Of a stretch of 64,000 nucleotides of DNA, positions 34,688 to 44,089 are shown in pieces. The position numbers and the translations under genes are program-made. The notes beneath the pieces are model-generated. The model made no database searches and was not told the DNA's origin. It was given only the letters and a program-made list of their open reading frames with translations. Where the stretch lies: positions 62,001 to 126,000 of the forward strand of contig NZ_KQ954292.1 in NCBI RefSeq assembly GCF_001519055.1, in the 5' to 3' direction. Positions within the stretch are counted from its first letter, which is position 1. The number at the start of each line of letters is the position of its first letter. This DNA is from Novosphingobium sp. Fuku2-ISO-50 (GTDB taxonomy: Bacteria > Pseudomonadota > Alphaproteobacteria > Sphingomonadales > Sphingomonadaceae).

Positions 34688-36034
34688 ATGCTTTCTCCCC
34701 AAGATGCCAGCGAACGTTGCGAGGCGCTGCTGCGCCGGGCCAAGGCCGCTGGCGCCGAGGCAGGTGATACCCTCTACCTCGCCCATGCCTCGCAAAGCGT
34801 GACCGTCCGGCTTGGTGCGCTGGAAGACGTCGAGCGCTCCGAGTCCGAACATATCGGGCTTCGCGTCTTTGTCGGCGGTGCCTCCGCTTCGATCGGATCG
34901 ACCGACCTTGGCGATGCCGCGCTCGACGAACTGGCCCAGCGCGCGGTGGCGATGGCGCGGCTGGCCCCGCCCGACCCTTTTGCCGGGCTGGCCGACGAGG
35001 CGCTGTTGCTGCGCGAGGCGCCGCCCGAGCTTGATCTCGACGACGGCGGCGAGGCAGAGCCGCAAGCGCTGCGCCGCATGGCCGAAAGCGTCGAGGCGGC
35101 AGCTCTGGCCGTGCCCGGCGTGACCAACAGCAACGGCGGCAGCGCAAGCAGCGGTCGATCGGTCTTTGCGCTGGCCACCAGTCACGGCTTCACCGGCGCC
35201 TATGCCGCCAGCAGCCACGGAATTTCGGCAGGCGTGGTCGCGGGCGAAGGCAGCACGATGCAGCGCGACCATGCCTGGCGCAGCGCGCGCCATGCCGCCG
35301 ACTTGCCCGGAATCGAGGCGATCGGGCGCGAGGCGGGCGAGCGCGCGACGCGCCGCCTGAACCCCGGACGGATGCGCAGCGGCCCGATCAGCGTGGTATT
35401 CGATCCGCGCGTCGGCGCGTCGCTGGTCGGCCATCTGATCGCGGCGATGACCGGATCGTCGATTGCCCGCCGCGCCAGTTTTCTGCTCGATCGCGACGGC
35501 GCCCGCTTGTTCGACAGCGCCGTGACGATCAGGGACAATCCGCATGTGCGGCGCGGGCTGCGTTCGCGCCCGTTCGATGGCGAAGGGCTGGCAACCGCGC
35601 CGCGCGCGCTGATCGACGCGGGGCGCCTGACCGGATGGCTGATGGACAGCGCCTCGGCGCGGCAATTGGGCATGGCCCCGACCGGCCATGCCGCACGCGG
35701 CGGATCGGGCGCGCCGCATGTCACCACCGGCAACGTCACGCTCGACCCCGGAGCCCTGACCCCGGCCGAGCTGATCGCCGACATCGGCGAAGGCGTCTAT
35801 GTAACCGAACTGATCGGCAGCGGCGTCAACGGCGTGACCGGCGATTACAGCCGGGGCGCGACCGGATTTCGCATCAGCGGCGGCGTGATCGGCGAACCGG
35901 TCGCCGAATTCACCGTGGCGGGCAATCTGATCGACATGTTTGCCGCGCTGATCCCGGCCAATGACCTGGAACTGATCCACGGCATCGATGTGCCGACGCT
36001 GCGCATCGACGGGATGATCGTCGCGGGAGATTGA
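34688..36034 (+). CDS. pmbA: TldD/PmbA-family metalloprotease subunit (TldE/PmbA type)
   Basis: Partner subunit of the TldD/TldE heteromeric protease that degrades unfolded or modified peptides. 448 residues from ATG 34688, matching family length. Conserved segments include RVFVGGASASIGSTDL, RLNPGRMRSGPISVVFDPRVGASLVGHLIAAM, SGVNGVTGDYSRGATGFRISGG and PVAEFTVAGNLIDMFAAL. The usual zinc motif of TldD is absent, as expected for the TldE/PmbA subunit. Confidence 0.92.
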   Translation: MLSPQDASERCEALLRRAKAAGAEAGDTLYLAHASQSVTVRLGALEDVERSESEHIGLRVFVGGASASIGSTDLGDAALDELAQRAVAMARLAPPDPFAGLADEALLLREAPPELDLDDGGEAEPQALRRMAESVEAAALAVPGVTNSNGGSASSGRSVFALATSHGFTGAYAASSHGISAGVVAGEGSTMQRDHAWRSARHAADLPGIEAIGREAGERATRRLNPGRMRSGPISVVFDPRVGASLVGHLIAAMTGSSIARRASFLLDRDGARLFDSAVTIRDNPHVRRGLRSRPFDGEGLATAPRALIDAGRLTGWLMDSASARQLGMAPTGHAARGGSGAPHVTTGNVTLDPGALTPAELIADIGEGVYVTELIGSGVNGVTGDYSRGATGFRISGGVIGEPVAEFTVAGNLIDMFAALIPANDLELIHGIDVPTLRIDGMIVAGD

Positions 36035-36036
36035 AC

Positions 36037-36067
36037 CATGTCGGCGGGGTGTCCCCCCGCCGACATG
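36037..36067. terminator. 13-bp hairpin between convergent pmbA and ppa
   Basis: CATGTCGGCGGGG (36037-36049) pairs perfectly with CCCCGCCGACATG (36055-36067) around a five-base loop. It lies directly after the pmbA stop and before the ppa stop on the other strand. No T-run, so likely a processing or bidirectional stop structure. Confidence 0.65.
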
Positions 36068-36073
36068 CCGATA

Positions 36074-36616
36074 TTACTTGGCGGCTTTATCCGCGTTGTA
36101 GCGTTCGATCGCTTCGAGCGTGATGCGGCGCGCATCCTCGGCGCCGCCCCAGGTGCCGACGCGAACCCACTTTTCCTTTTCCAGGTCTTTGTAGTGGGTA
36201 AAGAAATGCTCGATCTGCTGGAGCATGATTTCCGGCAGATCGTCCTTTTCGGCAACGTCGGTGTAATAAGGGAAAGTCTTGTCGTCGGGCACGCAAACCA
36301 GCTTTTCATCGCCGCCATGCTCGTCTTCGAGATTGAGCACCGCGATCGGGCGGGCGCGCACGACCGAGCCCGGCACGAACGGCGAACGCGCGATCACCAG
36401 CGCGTCGAGCGGATCGCCATCGGGCGACAGCGTATGCGGGACAAAGCCGTAATTGGCGGGATAGCGCATCGGCGTATGCAGGATACGATCGACAAACAGG
36501 GCCCCCGACGCCTTGTCGAATTCGTACTTCACCGGTTCGCCGCCGACCGGCACTTCGATGACGATGTTAAGGCTTTCAGGCGGATTTTCCCCGGTGGGAA
36601 TCATTTCGATACGCAT
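36074..36616 (-). CDS. ppa: Inorganic pyrophosphatase, family I
   Basis: Hydrolyses pyrophosphate in the cytosol. 180 residues from ATG 36614-36616, preceded by AAGGG; an in-frame ATG 18 bases upstream is less well placed. Active-site segments VKYEFDKASG, PANYGFVPHTLSPDGDPLDALVI with the metal-binding DGDPLD, and HYKDLEKEKWVRVG are intact. Confidence 0.97.
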   Translation of the reverse strand: MRIEMIPTGENPPESLNIVIEVPVGGEPVKYEFDKASGALFVDRILHTPMRYPANYGFVPHTLSPDGDPLDALVIARSPFVPGSVVRARPIAVLNLEDEHGGDEKLVCVPDDKTFPYYTDVAEKDDLPEIMLQQIEHFFTHYKDLEKEKWVRVGTWGGAEDARRITLEAIERYNADKAAK

Positions 36617-36722
36617 GCTCTGCCCTTGCTGCATGGACCGCTCATGGTCCGGTTGCTTGTGGTGGCGCCGGCTCTAGCTTGACCACTTGTGCATCGCAAC
36701 AGGACTTAATGGTAAAGCGCGC

Positions 36723-37424
36723 TCAACTGCCGCTGCTGCCGCCGATCGCGTTGATGGTAAAGGCAATCACACCGATGTTGAAAACGAACGCGGCAAAGCC
36801 GTGCAGGATGGCGATCCGGCGAATCGGTCGTCCGGTAATGCCCACATCGGCGGTCTGAAAGGTCATGCCGAGCGTAAAGGCGAAATAGACGAAATCGAGA
36901 TAGTCGGGATCTTCGCGACCGGGAAAGTCGAGCCCGCGCGCATCTTCGCCAGCGATGTCTCCGGGCGAATAATAGAGATGCGCATAATGCAGCGCATAGA
37001 TCACGTTGGCAAACATCCAGGTCAGGATCAGCGTGCCGATCAGCTTGATCAGCGCACTGTGACCGCCGCCCCCTGCGTCACCATGCCCGACATGCGGCAA
37101 TTCGCCCGCGATCGCCGCCATGATCACCACGGTCAGCGTCGACGTGATCGCCAGCACGAGCAGGCGATTGGCATCGTTGCGCGCCGCCTGCTCGCGCATC
37201 GACGCGCTGTCGCACCGGGTCAGGAACATCCGCAGCAGACTGGCCAGAAACACCAGCGCCGCGCCGTCAAACCCCAGGTCCAGCGCATCGGCCAGACTAT
37301 GGCCAAGCGCGTGCCACAACCAGATTCCGGCCGGAAACAGCACGCAGAACACCAGGAAACGCGGCGGCGCAAGCCAGGCACCCAATTCGGCAAAACGCGC
37401 GCCAACGGCGCCCTGTTGATTCAC
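36723..37424 (-). CDS. DUF1345 integral membrane protein
   Basis: 233 residues with about five or six hydrophobic segments. DUF1345 signatures are DFVYFAFTLGMTFQTADVGITGRPIRRIAILHGFAAFVFNIGVIAFTIN and the YALHYAHLYY segment. Function unknown. It lies between ppa and the M61 peptidase on the same strand. Confidence 0.88.
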   Translation of the reverse strand: MNQQGAVGARFAELGAWLAPPRFLVFCVLFPAGIWLWHALGHSLADALDLGFDGAALVFLASLLRMFLTRCDSASMREQAARNDANRLLVLAITSTLTVVIMAAIAGELPHVGHGDAGGGGHSALIKLIGTLILTWMFANVIYALHYAHLYYSPGDIAGEDARGLDFPGREDPDYLDFVYFAFTLGMTFQTADVGITGRPIRRIAILHGFAAFVFNIGVIAFTINAIGGSSGS

Positions 37425-37444
37425 GCAAGCGTCCCTTTAAGTCA

Positions 37445-39448
37445 TCAGCGCCGGGCAACCGGGCGATGCGGCGCCAGCAGGACATCGAGCCCGGCCACTG
37501 CCTTTGCGCCCGAATCCGCCTTTTCCGCACCAGCGCGTTCGAGCCAAGGATAGCGCAGCCCGTCGTGATAGGCGATGGTCACCGTGTCATAGTGATTGTC
37601 GCGCTTGATCAGCAGGGCGATCGACCTGCCGTTACCTTTGGGATCGGTGCCTTTGGCTGCCGTGATCGCCGCCTTGAGCGTGTCGGCGTCATAGCCTTCG
37701 CCATTGACCGCGATGACTTGCACGCCCAGCACGACCCCGGCCTTGAACGCCGCCCCGCCCCACAGCGTCGACACCACTTTGCCCTCGCGATCGAGCGTCA
37801 GGCCCAGCGAATAGGCCAGATTGAGCACTTTGGCCTCGGTCATGCGGCCCTGTTCATAGGGGTTGGGCGTGTCCTTCCACACCAGCCGATAGCCGCCGCG
37901 CTCGATCCCGCCGGTCGGCACCGGCTGACCCGCGCTGTCGATCCGCGCCCTGAAGAACGCTTCCCAATCATAGGGATAGATACCATTCAACGTGGCAACC
38001 ACATCGGCGCGGGTATATGGCAGCACGCCCCAGTCGCCATTGCGCATGCCGTAGAAGGCATGGGCGAAGTCATCGAGGCCCCGGCGCCCCGCCGTCCCGT
38101 CGCGAATGATCTGATCGGCTTCGAGCCAGACCAGCGCGCCTTCGGTATAATAATCCTCTCCGCGCGACATCGAGGCGTATGGCTTGGGTCGGCGCGAGGC
38201 AAAGATCGGATCGGTGGTGGTATCCTCGACCGAGCGCCATTCGCGCCCCGCCGTCACGCCAAACGCACCGATATAGCTGGCAAACTGGCCAAGCACGGCC
38301 GCCTTTGACTGAATCCCCGAACGCGCCGCGAGCACCAGCCCCCAGAACTGCGTCTGGCCTTCATAGACCCACAGCAGGTCATCGATCATCGGCTGGCGAT
38401 AATCGGGAGTCCACAGCCGCGCCGGGCGGCGGTATTTGCCGTCCCACGAATGCGAATATTCATGCGGAACCACGTTGCGCGCCCAGTCGGACCCCGCCCA
38501 GTCGGTCCAGGCCTTGGGGATATAGGCGCTTTCGTTCGAGCGGTGATGTTCGAGCCCGACGCCGCTCATCCGGTCGGTCAGCGCGAGCAGGAAATCGTAA
38601 TGATCGAAATGGCGCGCGCCAAATGCGACATCCGCCTCTTTCACCAGATTACGATAGGTTTCGAGATTTTCCGGCGCGATCGCCAGTTGCTCTTCCTTGT
38701 CGGCAATCGCGTCGAGGAACACGTTGTCGCCGATCGCGAAACGGCGCGCATACTTGCCCGCAAAGATCGGCGAATCGACCAGCGTCTCGTAATCGGTAAC
38801 ATCCCATGTCGTGCGCAGGCCGCTCGTCGCGCGCCCGTCGAGCGCGGTAAACACGCTGAAGCCGACCGGCAGCGTCACGCTCGGCTTGATCCTGATCTGA
38901 CGGACATAGTGCCCAGCGGGATAGAGCGCGAACTTGTCCCATTCGAGATTGACGATCTCGCGCGTGGTCGTCACCCGGTCGCCCGGCTCTTCGTGCAGCG
39001 CCGGGGTCTGGATCAGATGCGCGGTGACCTCGCGCGTGCCGGCGGGCACATCGATGACATAGGCATAGACATCGACCGGATCGCGATGCCAGCTCAGCTC
39101 CTTGTCATCGGCAGTGAAATGGACGCCGACCAGTTCGGCGGGTTTGCCCGAGGGACTGTGATGCCCCGGAATCCATTCGGGCAGCAGCAGCGTCAGTTGC
39201 GTCGCGCCGGGGGCAACCGGAACGATTTCGGTCACGCGCGTCGCGCCGGTGGCGAGATCGGTCGCATCGACATCGAGCACGATCGTGCCCGGATAGGCGA
39301 CATCGCGCGGCTCGGGCAGCGCGCGGGCGACCGGAATCGCGGTGGGAAAGCTGTTCGTGGCGGGCTGAACCTGCGCATCGGCAGCGGGCGACATCAAAGC
39401 GGAGGCAAGCAGTGCTCCCCCGCTCAACAGCGAAGAAATTTTGTTCAT
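37445..39448 (-). CDS. M61-family glycyl aminopeptidase with PDZ domain, exported
   Basis: Zinc metallopeptidase predicted to cleave N-terminal glycine or alanine residues. 667 residues from ATG 39446-39448, with a signal peptide ([21 protein letters not shown]). Zinc motif HEYSH at 329-333 with downstream acid in [17 protein letters not shown]-terminal PDZ domain covers about 560-650 ([36 protein letters not shown]). Divergent from hisS. Confidence 0.93.
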   Translation of the reverse strand: MNKISSLLSGGALLASALMSPAADAQVQPATNSFPTAIPVARALPEPRDVAYPGTIVLDVDATDLATGATRVTEIVPVAPGATQLTLLLPEWIPGHHSPSGKPAELVGVHFTADDKELSWHRDPVDVYAYVIDVPAGTREVTAHLIQTPALHEEPGDRVTTTREIVNLEWDKFALYPAGHYVRQIRIKPSVTLPVGFSVFTALDGRATSGLRTTWDVTDYETLVDSPIFAGKYARRFAIGDNVFLDAIADKEEQLAIAPENLETYRNLVKEADVAFGARHFDHYDFLLALTDRMSGVGLEHHRSNESAYIPKAWTDWAGSDWARNVVPHEYSHSWDGKYRRPARLWTPDYRQPMIDDLLWVYEGQTQFWGLVLAARSGIQSKAAVLGQFASYIGAFGVTAGREWRSVEDTTTDPIFASRRPKPYASMSRGEDYYTEGALVWLEADQIIRDGTAGRRGLDDFAHAFYGMRNGDWGVLPYTRADVVATLNGIYPYDWEAFFRARIDSAGQPVPTGGIERGGYRLVWKDTPNPYEQGRMTEAKVLNLAYSLGLTLDREGKVVSTLWGGAAFKAGVVLGVQVIAVNGEGYDADTLKAAITAAKGTDPKGNGRSIALLIKRDNHYDTVTIAYHDGLRYPWLERAGAEKADSGAKAVAGLDVLLAPHRPVARR

Positions 39449-39545
39449 CACCCAACCATGCCCAGCCCGGCGCCGTCGCGCAACCACCTGCCGACACGTT
39501 CCGCCGCCTTTTCTTGTGATCGCCGTTCCGCTAAGCGCGCGGGTC

Positions 39546-40805
39546 ATGAGCAATCCAAAAGACAGCGCGCGCCAAACCGGCGCCCGGACGGAAACGCCCC
39601 AGGCCATTCGCGGAACGCAGGACATCTTCGGCCCCGAGGCGGAAAGCTTTGGCCACGTCGTCGAGACGTTTGACCGTGTGCGCCGGCTCTATCGCTTTCG
39701 CCGCGCCGAGATGCCGGTGTTCGAAAAGACCCAGGTGTTTTCGCGGAGCCTTGGCGAAACCACCGATGTCGTGTCGAAGGAAATGTATTCGTTCGACGAT
39801 CGCGGCGGCGAATCGCTGACGCTGCGCCCCGAATTCACCGCCGGGATCGCCCGCGCCTATCTGACCAACGGCTGGCAACAGTACGCGCCGGTGCGGCTGG
39901 CCACGCATGGGCCGCTGTTCCGTTATGAGCGCCCGCAAAAGGGCCGCTATCGCCAGTTTCACCAGCTCGATGCCGAAGTGATCGGTTCGGCCGATCCGCA
40001 GGCCGATGTCGAGCTGCTGTGCCTGGCCGATCACCTGCTTGGCGAACTCGGCATTGCCGACGGCGTGACACTGCATCTCAACACGCTGGGCGATGCCCCT
40101 AGCCGCGAGGCCTGGCGCACCGCGCTGATCGGCTATTTCCGCGATCATCGCGCCGATCTGAGCGAGGATTCGCAGGATCGGCTCGAACGCAACCCCTTGC
40201 GCATCCTCGATTCGAAAGACCCGCGCGACAAGCCGTTTACCGCCGATGCGCCGCGCATCGACGATTACCTGTCGGGCGAAGCGCAGGATTTCTTCGGACG
40301 GGTGACCAGCGGGCTCGATGCGGCGGGTGTCGCCTGGACGCGCGCACCGGCACTGGTGCGCGGGCTCGACTATTATCGGCACACCGCGTTCGAATTCGTC
40401 ACCGACCGGCTCGGCGCGCAGGGCACCGTGCTGGGCGGCGGACGCTATGACGGGCTGATCGAAGCGCTCGGCGGCCCGCACACCCCGGCAGTCGGCTGGG
40501 CGGCGGGAATCGAGCGGCTGGCCATGCTGGTCGGCGCGAAAGGCGAAGCCCCCGCCGACGTGGTCATCGCGGTCGAAGACGATGCCGCGCTCGATGCCGG
40601 GCTGCGCGCGCTGGCCGCCTTGCGCCGGGCGGGCCTGTCGGGTGACATCGTCTCGTCGGGAAGCCCGCGCAAACGCTATGACAAGGCGACGAAAATCCCG
40701 GCCAGAGTGATCGCCGGGCTGTCGCTGGTCGAAGGCCTGCCGCAATGGCGGCTGCGCGGCGACGATGCGGCGCAGGCGCGATTCCGGGCCATCCTTGCCG
40801 CATGA
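39546..40805 (+). CDS. hisS: Histidyl-tRNA synthetase
   Basis: Class II aminoacyl-tRNA synthetase; 419 residues from ATG 39546. Motif 2 [19 protein letters not shown], histidine-binding [16 protein letters not shown] and motif 3 [14 protein letters not shown] are intact, and a C-terminal anticodon-binding domain follows. Its stop overlaps the prfA ATG (ATGA), so translation is coupled. An upstream in-frame TTG at 39441 is rejected because it overlaps the divergent gene and adds low-quality sequence. Confidence 0.97.
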   Translation: MSNPKDSARQTGARTETPQAIRGTQDIFGPEAESFGHVVETFDRVRRLYRFRRAEMPVFEKTQVFSRSLGETTDVVSKEMYSFDDRGGESLTLRPEFTAGIARAYLTNGWQQYAPVRLATHGPLFRYERPQKGRYRQFHQLDAEVIGSADPQADVELLCLADHLLGELGIADGVTLHLNTLGDAPSREAWRTALIGYFRDHRADLSEDSQDRLERNPLRILDSKDPRDKPFTADAPRIDDYLSGEAQDFFGRVTSGLDAAGVAWTRAPALVRGLDYYRHTAFEFVTDRLGAQGTVLGGGRYDGLIEALGGPHTPAVGWAAGIERLAMLVGAKGEAPADVVIAVEDDAALDAGLRALAALRRAGLSGDIVSSGSPRKRYDKATKIPARVIAGLSLVEGLPQWRLRGDDAAQARFRAILAA

Positions 40806-41872
40806 CGATCGCCGATACCCGGCTGGAACAGATCGGCGCGCGCTTTGCCGAGCTTGAGGCACGGCTTGCCTCGGGCACGCTCGAAGGCGAAGCGTTCATC
40901 GCCGCCAGCCGCGACTATGCCGAGCTGGAGCCGGTGGCCCATGCCGCGCGCCATGTCCGCGATTTGCGCGAAGAGCTGGCCGGGCTCGCCGGGCTGGGCG
41001 ACGGCGATGCGGAAATGCGCGCGCTGGCCGACGAGGAAGCCGCGCGCATCCGCAGCGAATTGCCCGAGGCCGAACACGCGCTGGCGCTCGCCATGCTCCC
41101 GCACGACAGCGCCGACATGCGCCCGGCGATGCTTGAAATCCGCGCCGGAACAGGCGGCGACGAAGCCGCGCTGTTCGCCGCCGATCTCTATCGCATGTAC
41201 GAGCGCTATGCCGCCGAACAGGGCTGGCGCGTCGAAATGATCTCCGCCAACGTCAGCGACATCGGCGGGTTCAAGGAAGTCGTCGCGCATATCGCGGGGC
41301 AAGGCGTATTCGCCAAGCTGAAATACGAAAGCGGGGTCCACCGCGTCCAGCGCGTGCCCGTAACCGAAAGCGGGGGGCGCATCCACACTTCGGCGGCGAC
41401 GGTCGCCGTGCTGCCCGAGCCTGACGAAGTCGATGTCTCGATCGACGACCGGGATCTCAAGATCGACATCTATCGCGCCTCGGGCGCGGGCGGGCAGCAT
41501 GTCAACACCACCGATTCGGCGGTCCGCATCACCCACTTGCCCACCGGCATCGTCGTGATCCAGCAGGACGAGCGCAGCCAGCACAAGAACCGCGCCAAGG
41601 CGATGCAAGTCCTGCGCACGCGGGTCTATGACATGCGCCGCGCCGAAGCGCAGGGCGCCGAAGCCGAAGCGCGCCGGGCGATGGTCGGATCGGGCGACCG
41701 CTCGGAACGCATCCGCACCTACAATTTTCCGCAAGGGCGCGTCACCGATCACCGTATCAACCTGACGCTGCACCGCCTGCCCGAAATTCTGGCCGGGCCC
41801 GGCCTTGGCGAACTGATCGATGCGCTGATCGCCGAGGATCAGGCGAAGCGGCTGGCGGCGATGGACGCGTGA
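40802..41872 (+). CDS. prfA: Peptide chain release factor 1
   Basis: Recognises UAA and UAG and triggers peptide release. 356 residues. GGQ motif in [25 protein letters not shown] near residue 231. The P[AV]T-type recognition region lies in [23 protein letters not shown]. It is followed by prmC with an overlapping start; PrmC methylates this GGQ glutamine, so the operon pairs enzyme and substrate. Confidence 0.98.
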   Translation: MTIADTRLEQIGARFAELEARLASGTLEGEAFIAASRDYAELEPVAHAARHVRDLREELAGLAGLGDGDAEMRALADEEAARIRSELPEAEHALALAMLPHDSADMRPAMLEIRAGTGGDEAALFAADLYRMYERYAAEQGWRVEMISANVSDIGGFKEVVAHIAGQGVFAKLKYESGVHRVQRVPVTESGGRIHTSAATVAVLPEPDEVDVSIDDRDLKIDIYRASGAGGQHVNTTDSAVRITHLPTGIVVIQQDERSQHKNRAKAMQVLRTRVYDMRRAEAQGAEAEARRAMVGSGDRSERIRTYNFPQGRVTDHRINLTLHRLPEILAGPGLGELIDALIAEDQAKRLAAMDA

Positions 41873-42726
41873 TGACCGTTTCCGCAGGGCTGGCCGACGC
41901 GGCCCGGCGCCTCGCTCAAACCAGCGACACCGCGCGACTCGATGCCGAAGTGCTGATGGCCCATGCGCTCGGCGTGACCCGGTCGGAGCTGATCCTGCGC
42001 CATCTGCGTGATCCGGTGCCGACAGCTTTTGCCGCGCTGATCGAACGGCGGCTGGGGCACGAGCCGGTCGCCTATATCACCGGGCATCAGGAATTCTGGG
42101 GGCTCGACCTGGCCGTCGGCCCGGCGGTGCTGATCCCGCGCGGCGATTCGGAAACGTTGATCGAGGTCGCCGTCGACCGGCTGCGCGATCGCCCGCCCGC
42201 GCGGGTGATCGATCTGGGCACCGGGTCGGGCGCCTTGCTGCTCGCCGCGCTCAGCCATTGGCCGCAGGCGACGGGAATCGGGATCGACCGGTCGGAGGCG
42301 GCGCTGGCCGTGGCCGGGGCCAATGCCGAAGCGCTGGCTTTGCGCAACCGGGCGCGGATGATCGCCGCCGACTGGACTCAAGAAGGGTGGGCCGACGGGC
42401 TGGGGCGCTTTGACCTCGTGCTCGCCAACCCGCCTTATGTCGAAAGCGGCGCAGCGCTGGACGCTTCGGTCGCGGCTCACGAACCGCACGGCGCGCTGTT
42501 TGCGGGGCCGCAGGGTCTGGACGATTATCGCGTTATCCTTCCGCAGCTTGAACGCCTGTTGAACCCCGGCGGGGTCGCGCTGGTCGAGATCGGCTGGACG
42601 CAAGGAGAGGCGGTCTGCGCGCTGGCCCGCGAGGCCGGCATGACGGCGCGCGTCCATGCCGATCTGGCGCAAAGGCCCCGCGTTGTCGAAATTGTCATCG
42701 AAATTGACCAAATTCCGGGAAATTGA
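41872..42726 (+). CDS. prmC: Release factor glutamine methyltransferase
   Basis: N5-glutamine methyltransferase acting on release factors. 284 residues from ATG 41872, which overlaps the prfA stop (TGATG); a GTG three bases earlier is equally possible. SAM-binding VIDLGTGSGALLLAAL and catalytic N186-P-P-Y189 are present, with the family EPVAYITGHQEFWGLDLAVGPAVLIPR segment. Confidence 0.97.
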   Translation: MTVSAGLADAARRLAQTSDTARLDAEVLMAHALGVTRSELILRHLRDPVPTAFAALIERRLGHEPVAYITGHQEFWGLDLAVGPAVLIPRGDSETLIEVAVDRLRDRPPARVIDLGTGSGALLLAALSHWPQATGIGIDRSEAALAVAGANAEALALRNRARMIAADWTQEGWADGLGRFDLVLANPPYVESGAALDASVAAHEPHGALFAGPQGLDDYRVILPQLERLLNPGGVALVEIGWTQGEAVCALAREAGMTARVHADLAQRPRVVEIVIEIDQIPGN

Positions 42727-42990
42727 ATGAATATTTCGCTTGGCAAGGCGAAGTCGCGCCACTAATTAGCGGCGCAGACAGGGGGACGGATGATCGCTTC
42801 CCGCCCCGGTCTGCTCCACCATTTGCGATGCTTGCTCGGCCTTCCGTCGAAACAAGGCAGATGCTGGGAATAACCCGCCCGCCTCGTCGCGGCGTGGGAG
42901 CGTAGGCAAAGGTTGCGCTGCATCTGGGCTATCCCGCAATGATCGGACAAGCCCCTGACGATAGCCCACCGAAACAAGGACGTGCCTGAG

Positions 42991-44070
42991 TTGAACAACA
43001 ATCGTGGGAACAACAACCGTCGGCGCGGGCGCGGCAACAACAACCGTGCGCCGGGCGGCGGTCAACAGGTTAACCGGATCGACAGCCGCGCCCGGGGCAA
43101 CGCCCCGCAGCTTCTGGAGAAATATCGCAAGCTGGCGCAGGATGCCCATCTCAATGGCGACCGCGTTCAGGCTGAATACTATCTTCAGTTTGCGGACCAC
43201 TATTTCCGCGTGACCGCCGATGCCCGCGTGCGTCTGGAAGAACAGCGCCTGCGCCAGAACGGCGGCCAGAGCGGCGCCCCCGGCTACCAGAACGGCGGCA
43301 GCGTCAGCGGCGATCGCTGGCAGGACGAAGACGGCGAAGACGAAGCGCTCGAATTCGGCATGGACGCCAATTTCGCGCCCTACGAACGCGCCCCGCAACA
43401 GCGCCGCGAAGAACAGCCCCGCCGTGAAGATCAGGCCCGTCGTGAAGATCAGGCCCGCCGCGAAGACCGCGAACCGCGCGAATATCGCGGCCAGCGCGAT
43501 AACCGTGACCAGCGCCAGCCCGTGCCGGTCGCCGCCGAAGCCCCGGTTCCGATCGAAGGCGTGCGCGTCGATGAAGGCGAACCGATTGCACCGGTCGCCG
43601 ACAATCCCTTTACCCGCGATTCGCGCGGGCCCCGTGGTCCGCGCGGCCGCAACGATCGCCGCGGCGGTCGCCGTGCCGAAAACGATGCGCCCCGCTTCGA
43701 TACGCCCCGTGCCGATGCGCCCCGTGCCGATGCGCCCCGTGCCGATGCGCCCCGTGCCGATGCGCCCCGTATCGAAGCCGAGCGCGCGCCCGAAGCCGCG
43801 CCGTTTTTCGATCCCGCCAGCCTGCCGCCCGCCATCGGCGTGCGCACCGAGAGCGTGATCGAAGCCCCGGCCCGGCCCGAGCGCATCCGCGCGCCAAAGC
43901 CGGTTGCCGCTCCGGCCCCTCCCATTGAAACACGCGCCATTGAAACACGCGCCGTGGAAGCCGCTGCTCCTGCCGCAGAAGCAGCGGCAGAAACGCCCGC
44001 CGCGCCGAAAAAGCGCGGTCGCCCGCGCAAGAACCCGCTGCCCGAAGCCAAAGTAGACGCCGAAGGCTGA
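42991..44070 (+). CDS. DUF4167 protein, disordered RNA-binding-like
   Basis: Family restricted to alphaproteobacteria and typically downstream of prmC; function unknown. 359 residues from the TTG at 42991 (LNNNRGNNNRRRGRGNNN, as family members begin), with AAGGA ten bases upstream; a GTG at 42982 is the alternative start. The conserved domain is about 30-80 (RARGNAPQLLEKYRKLAQDAHLNGDRVQAEYYLQFADHYFRV). The rest is low complexity: QARREDQARRED and RADAP repeats, acidic and Arg-rich stretches. An AT-hook-like KKRGRPRKNP lies near the C-terminus. Confidence 0.9.
   Translation: MNNNRGNNNRRRGRGNNNRAPGGGQQVNRIDSRARGNAPQLLEKYRKLAQDAHLNGDRVQAEYYLQFADHYFRVTADARVRLEEQRLRQNGGQSGAPGYQNGGSVSGDRWQDEDGEDEALEFGMDANFAPYERAPQQRREEQPRREDQARREDQARREDREPREYRGQRDNRDQRQPVPVAAEAPVPIEGVRVDEGEPIAPVADNPFTRDSRGPRGPRGRNDRRGGRRAENDAPRFDTPRADAPRADAPRADAPRADAPRIEAERAPEAAPFFDPASLPPAIGVRTESVIEAPARPERIRAPKPVAAPAPPIETRAIETRAVEAAAPAAEAAAETPAAPKKRGRPRKNPLPEAKVDAEG
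43708..43767 (+). repeat. In-frame 15-bp tandem repeat (four units) in the DUF4167 gene
   Basis: Four identical CGTGCCGATGCGCCC units encode RADAP repeats. They are flanked by degenerate versions (RFDTP before, RIEAE after). Units keep the reading frame. Confidence 0.92.
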
Positions 44071-44089
44071 TCCGGGCCGAACCGGCGGA

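Noticed and set aside
42727..42981. Possible tRNA or structured RNA in the prmC-DUF4167 gap
   Set aside because: No cloverleaf, CCA end or terminator could be found; it is treated as a plain leader.
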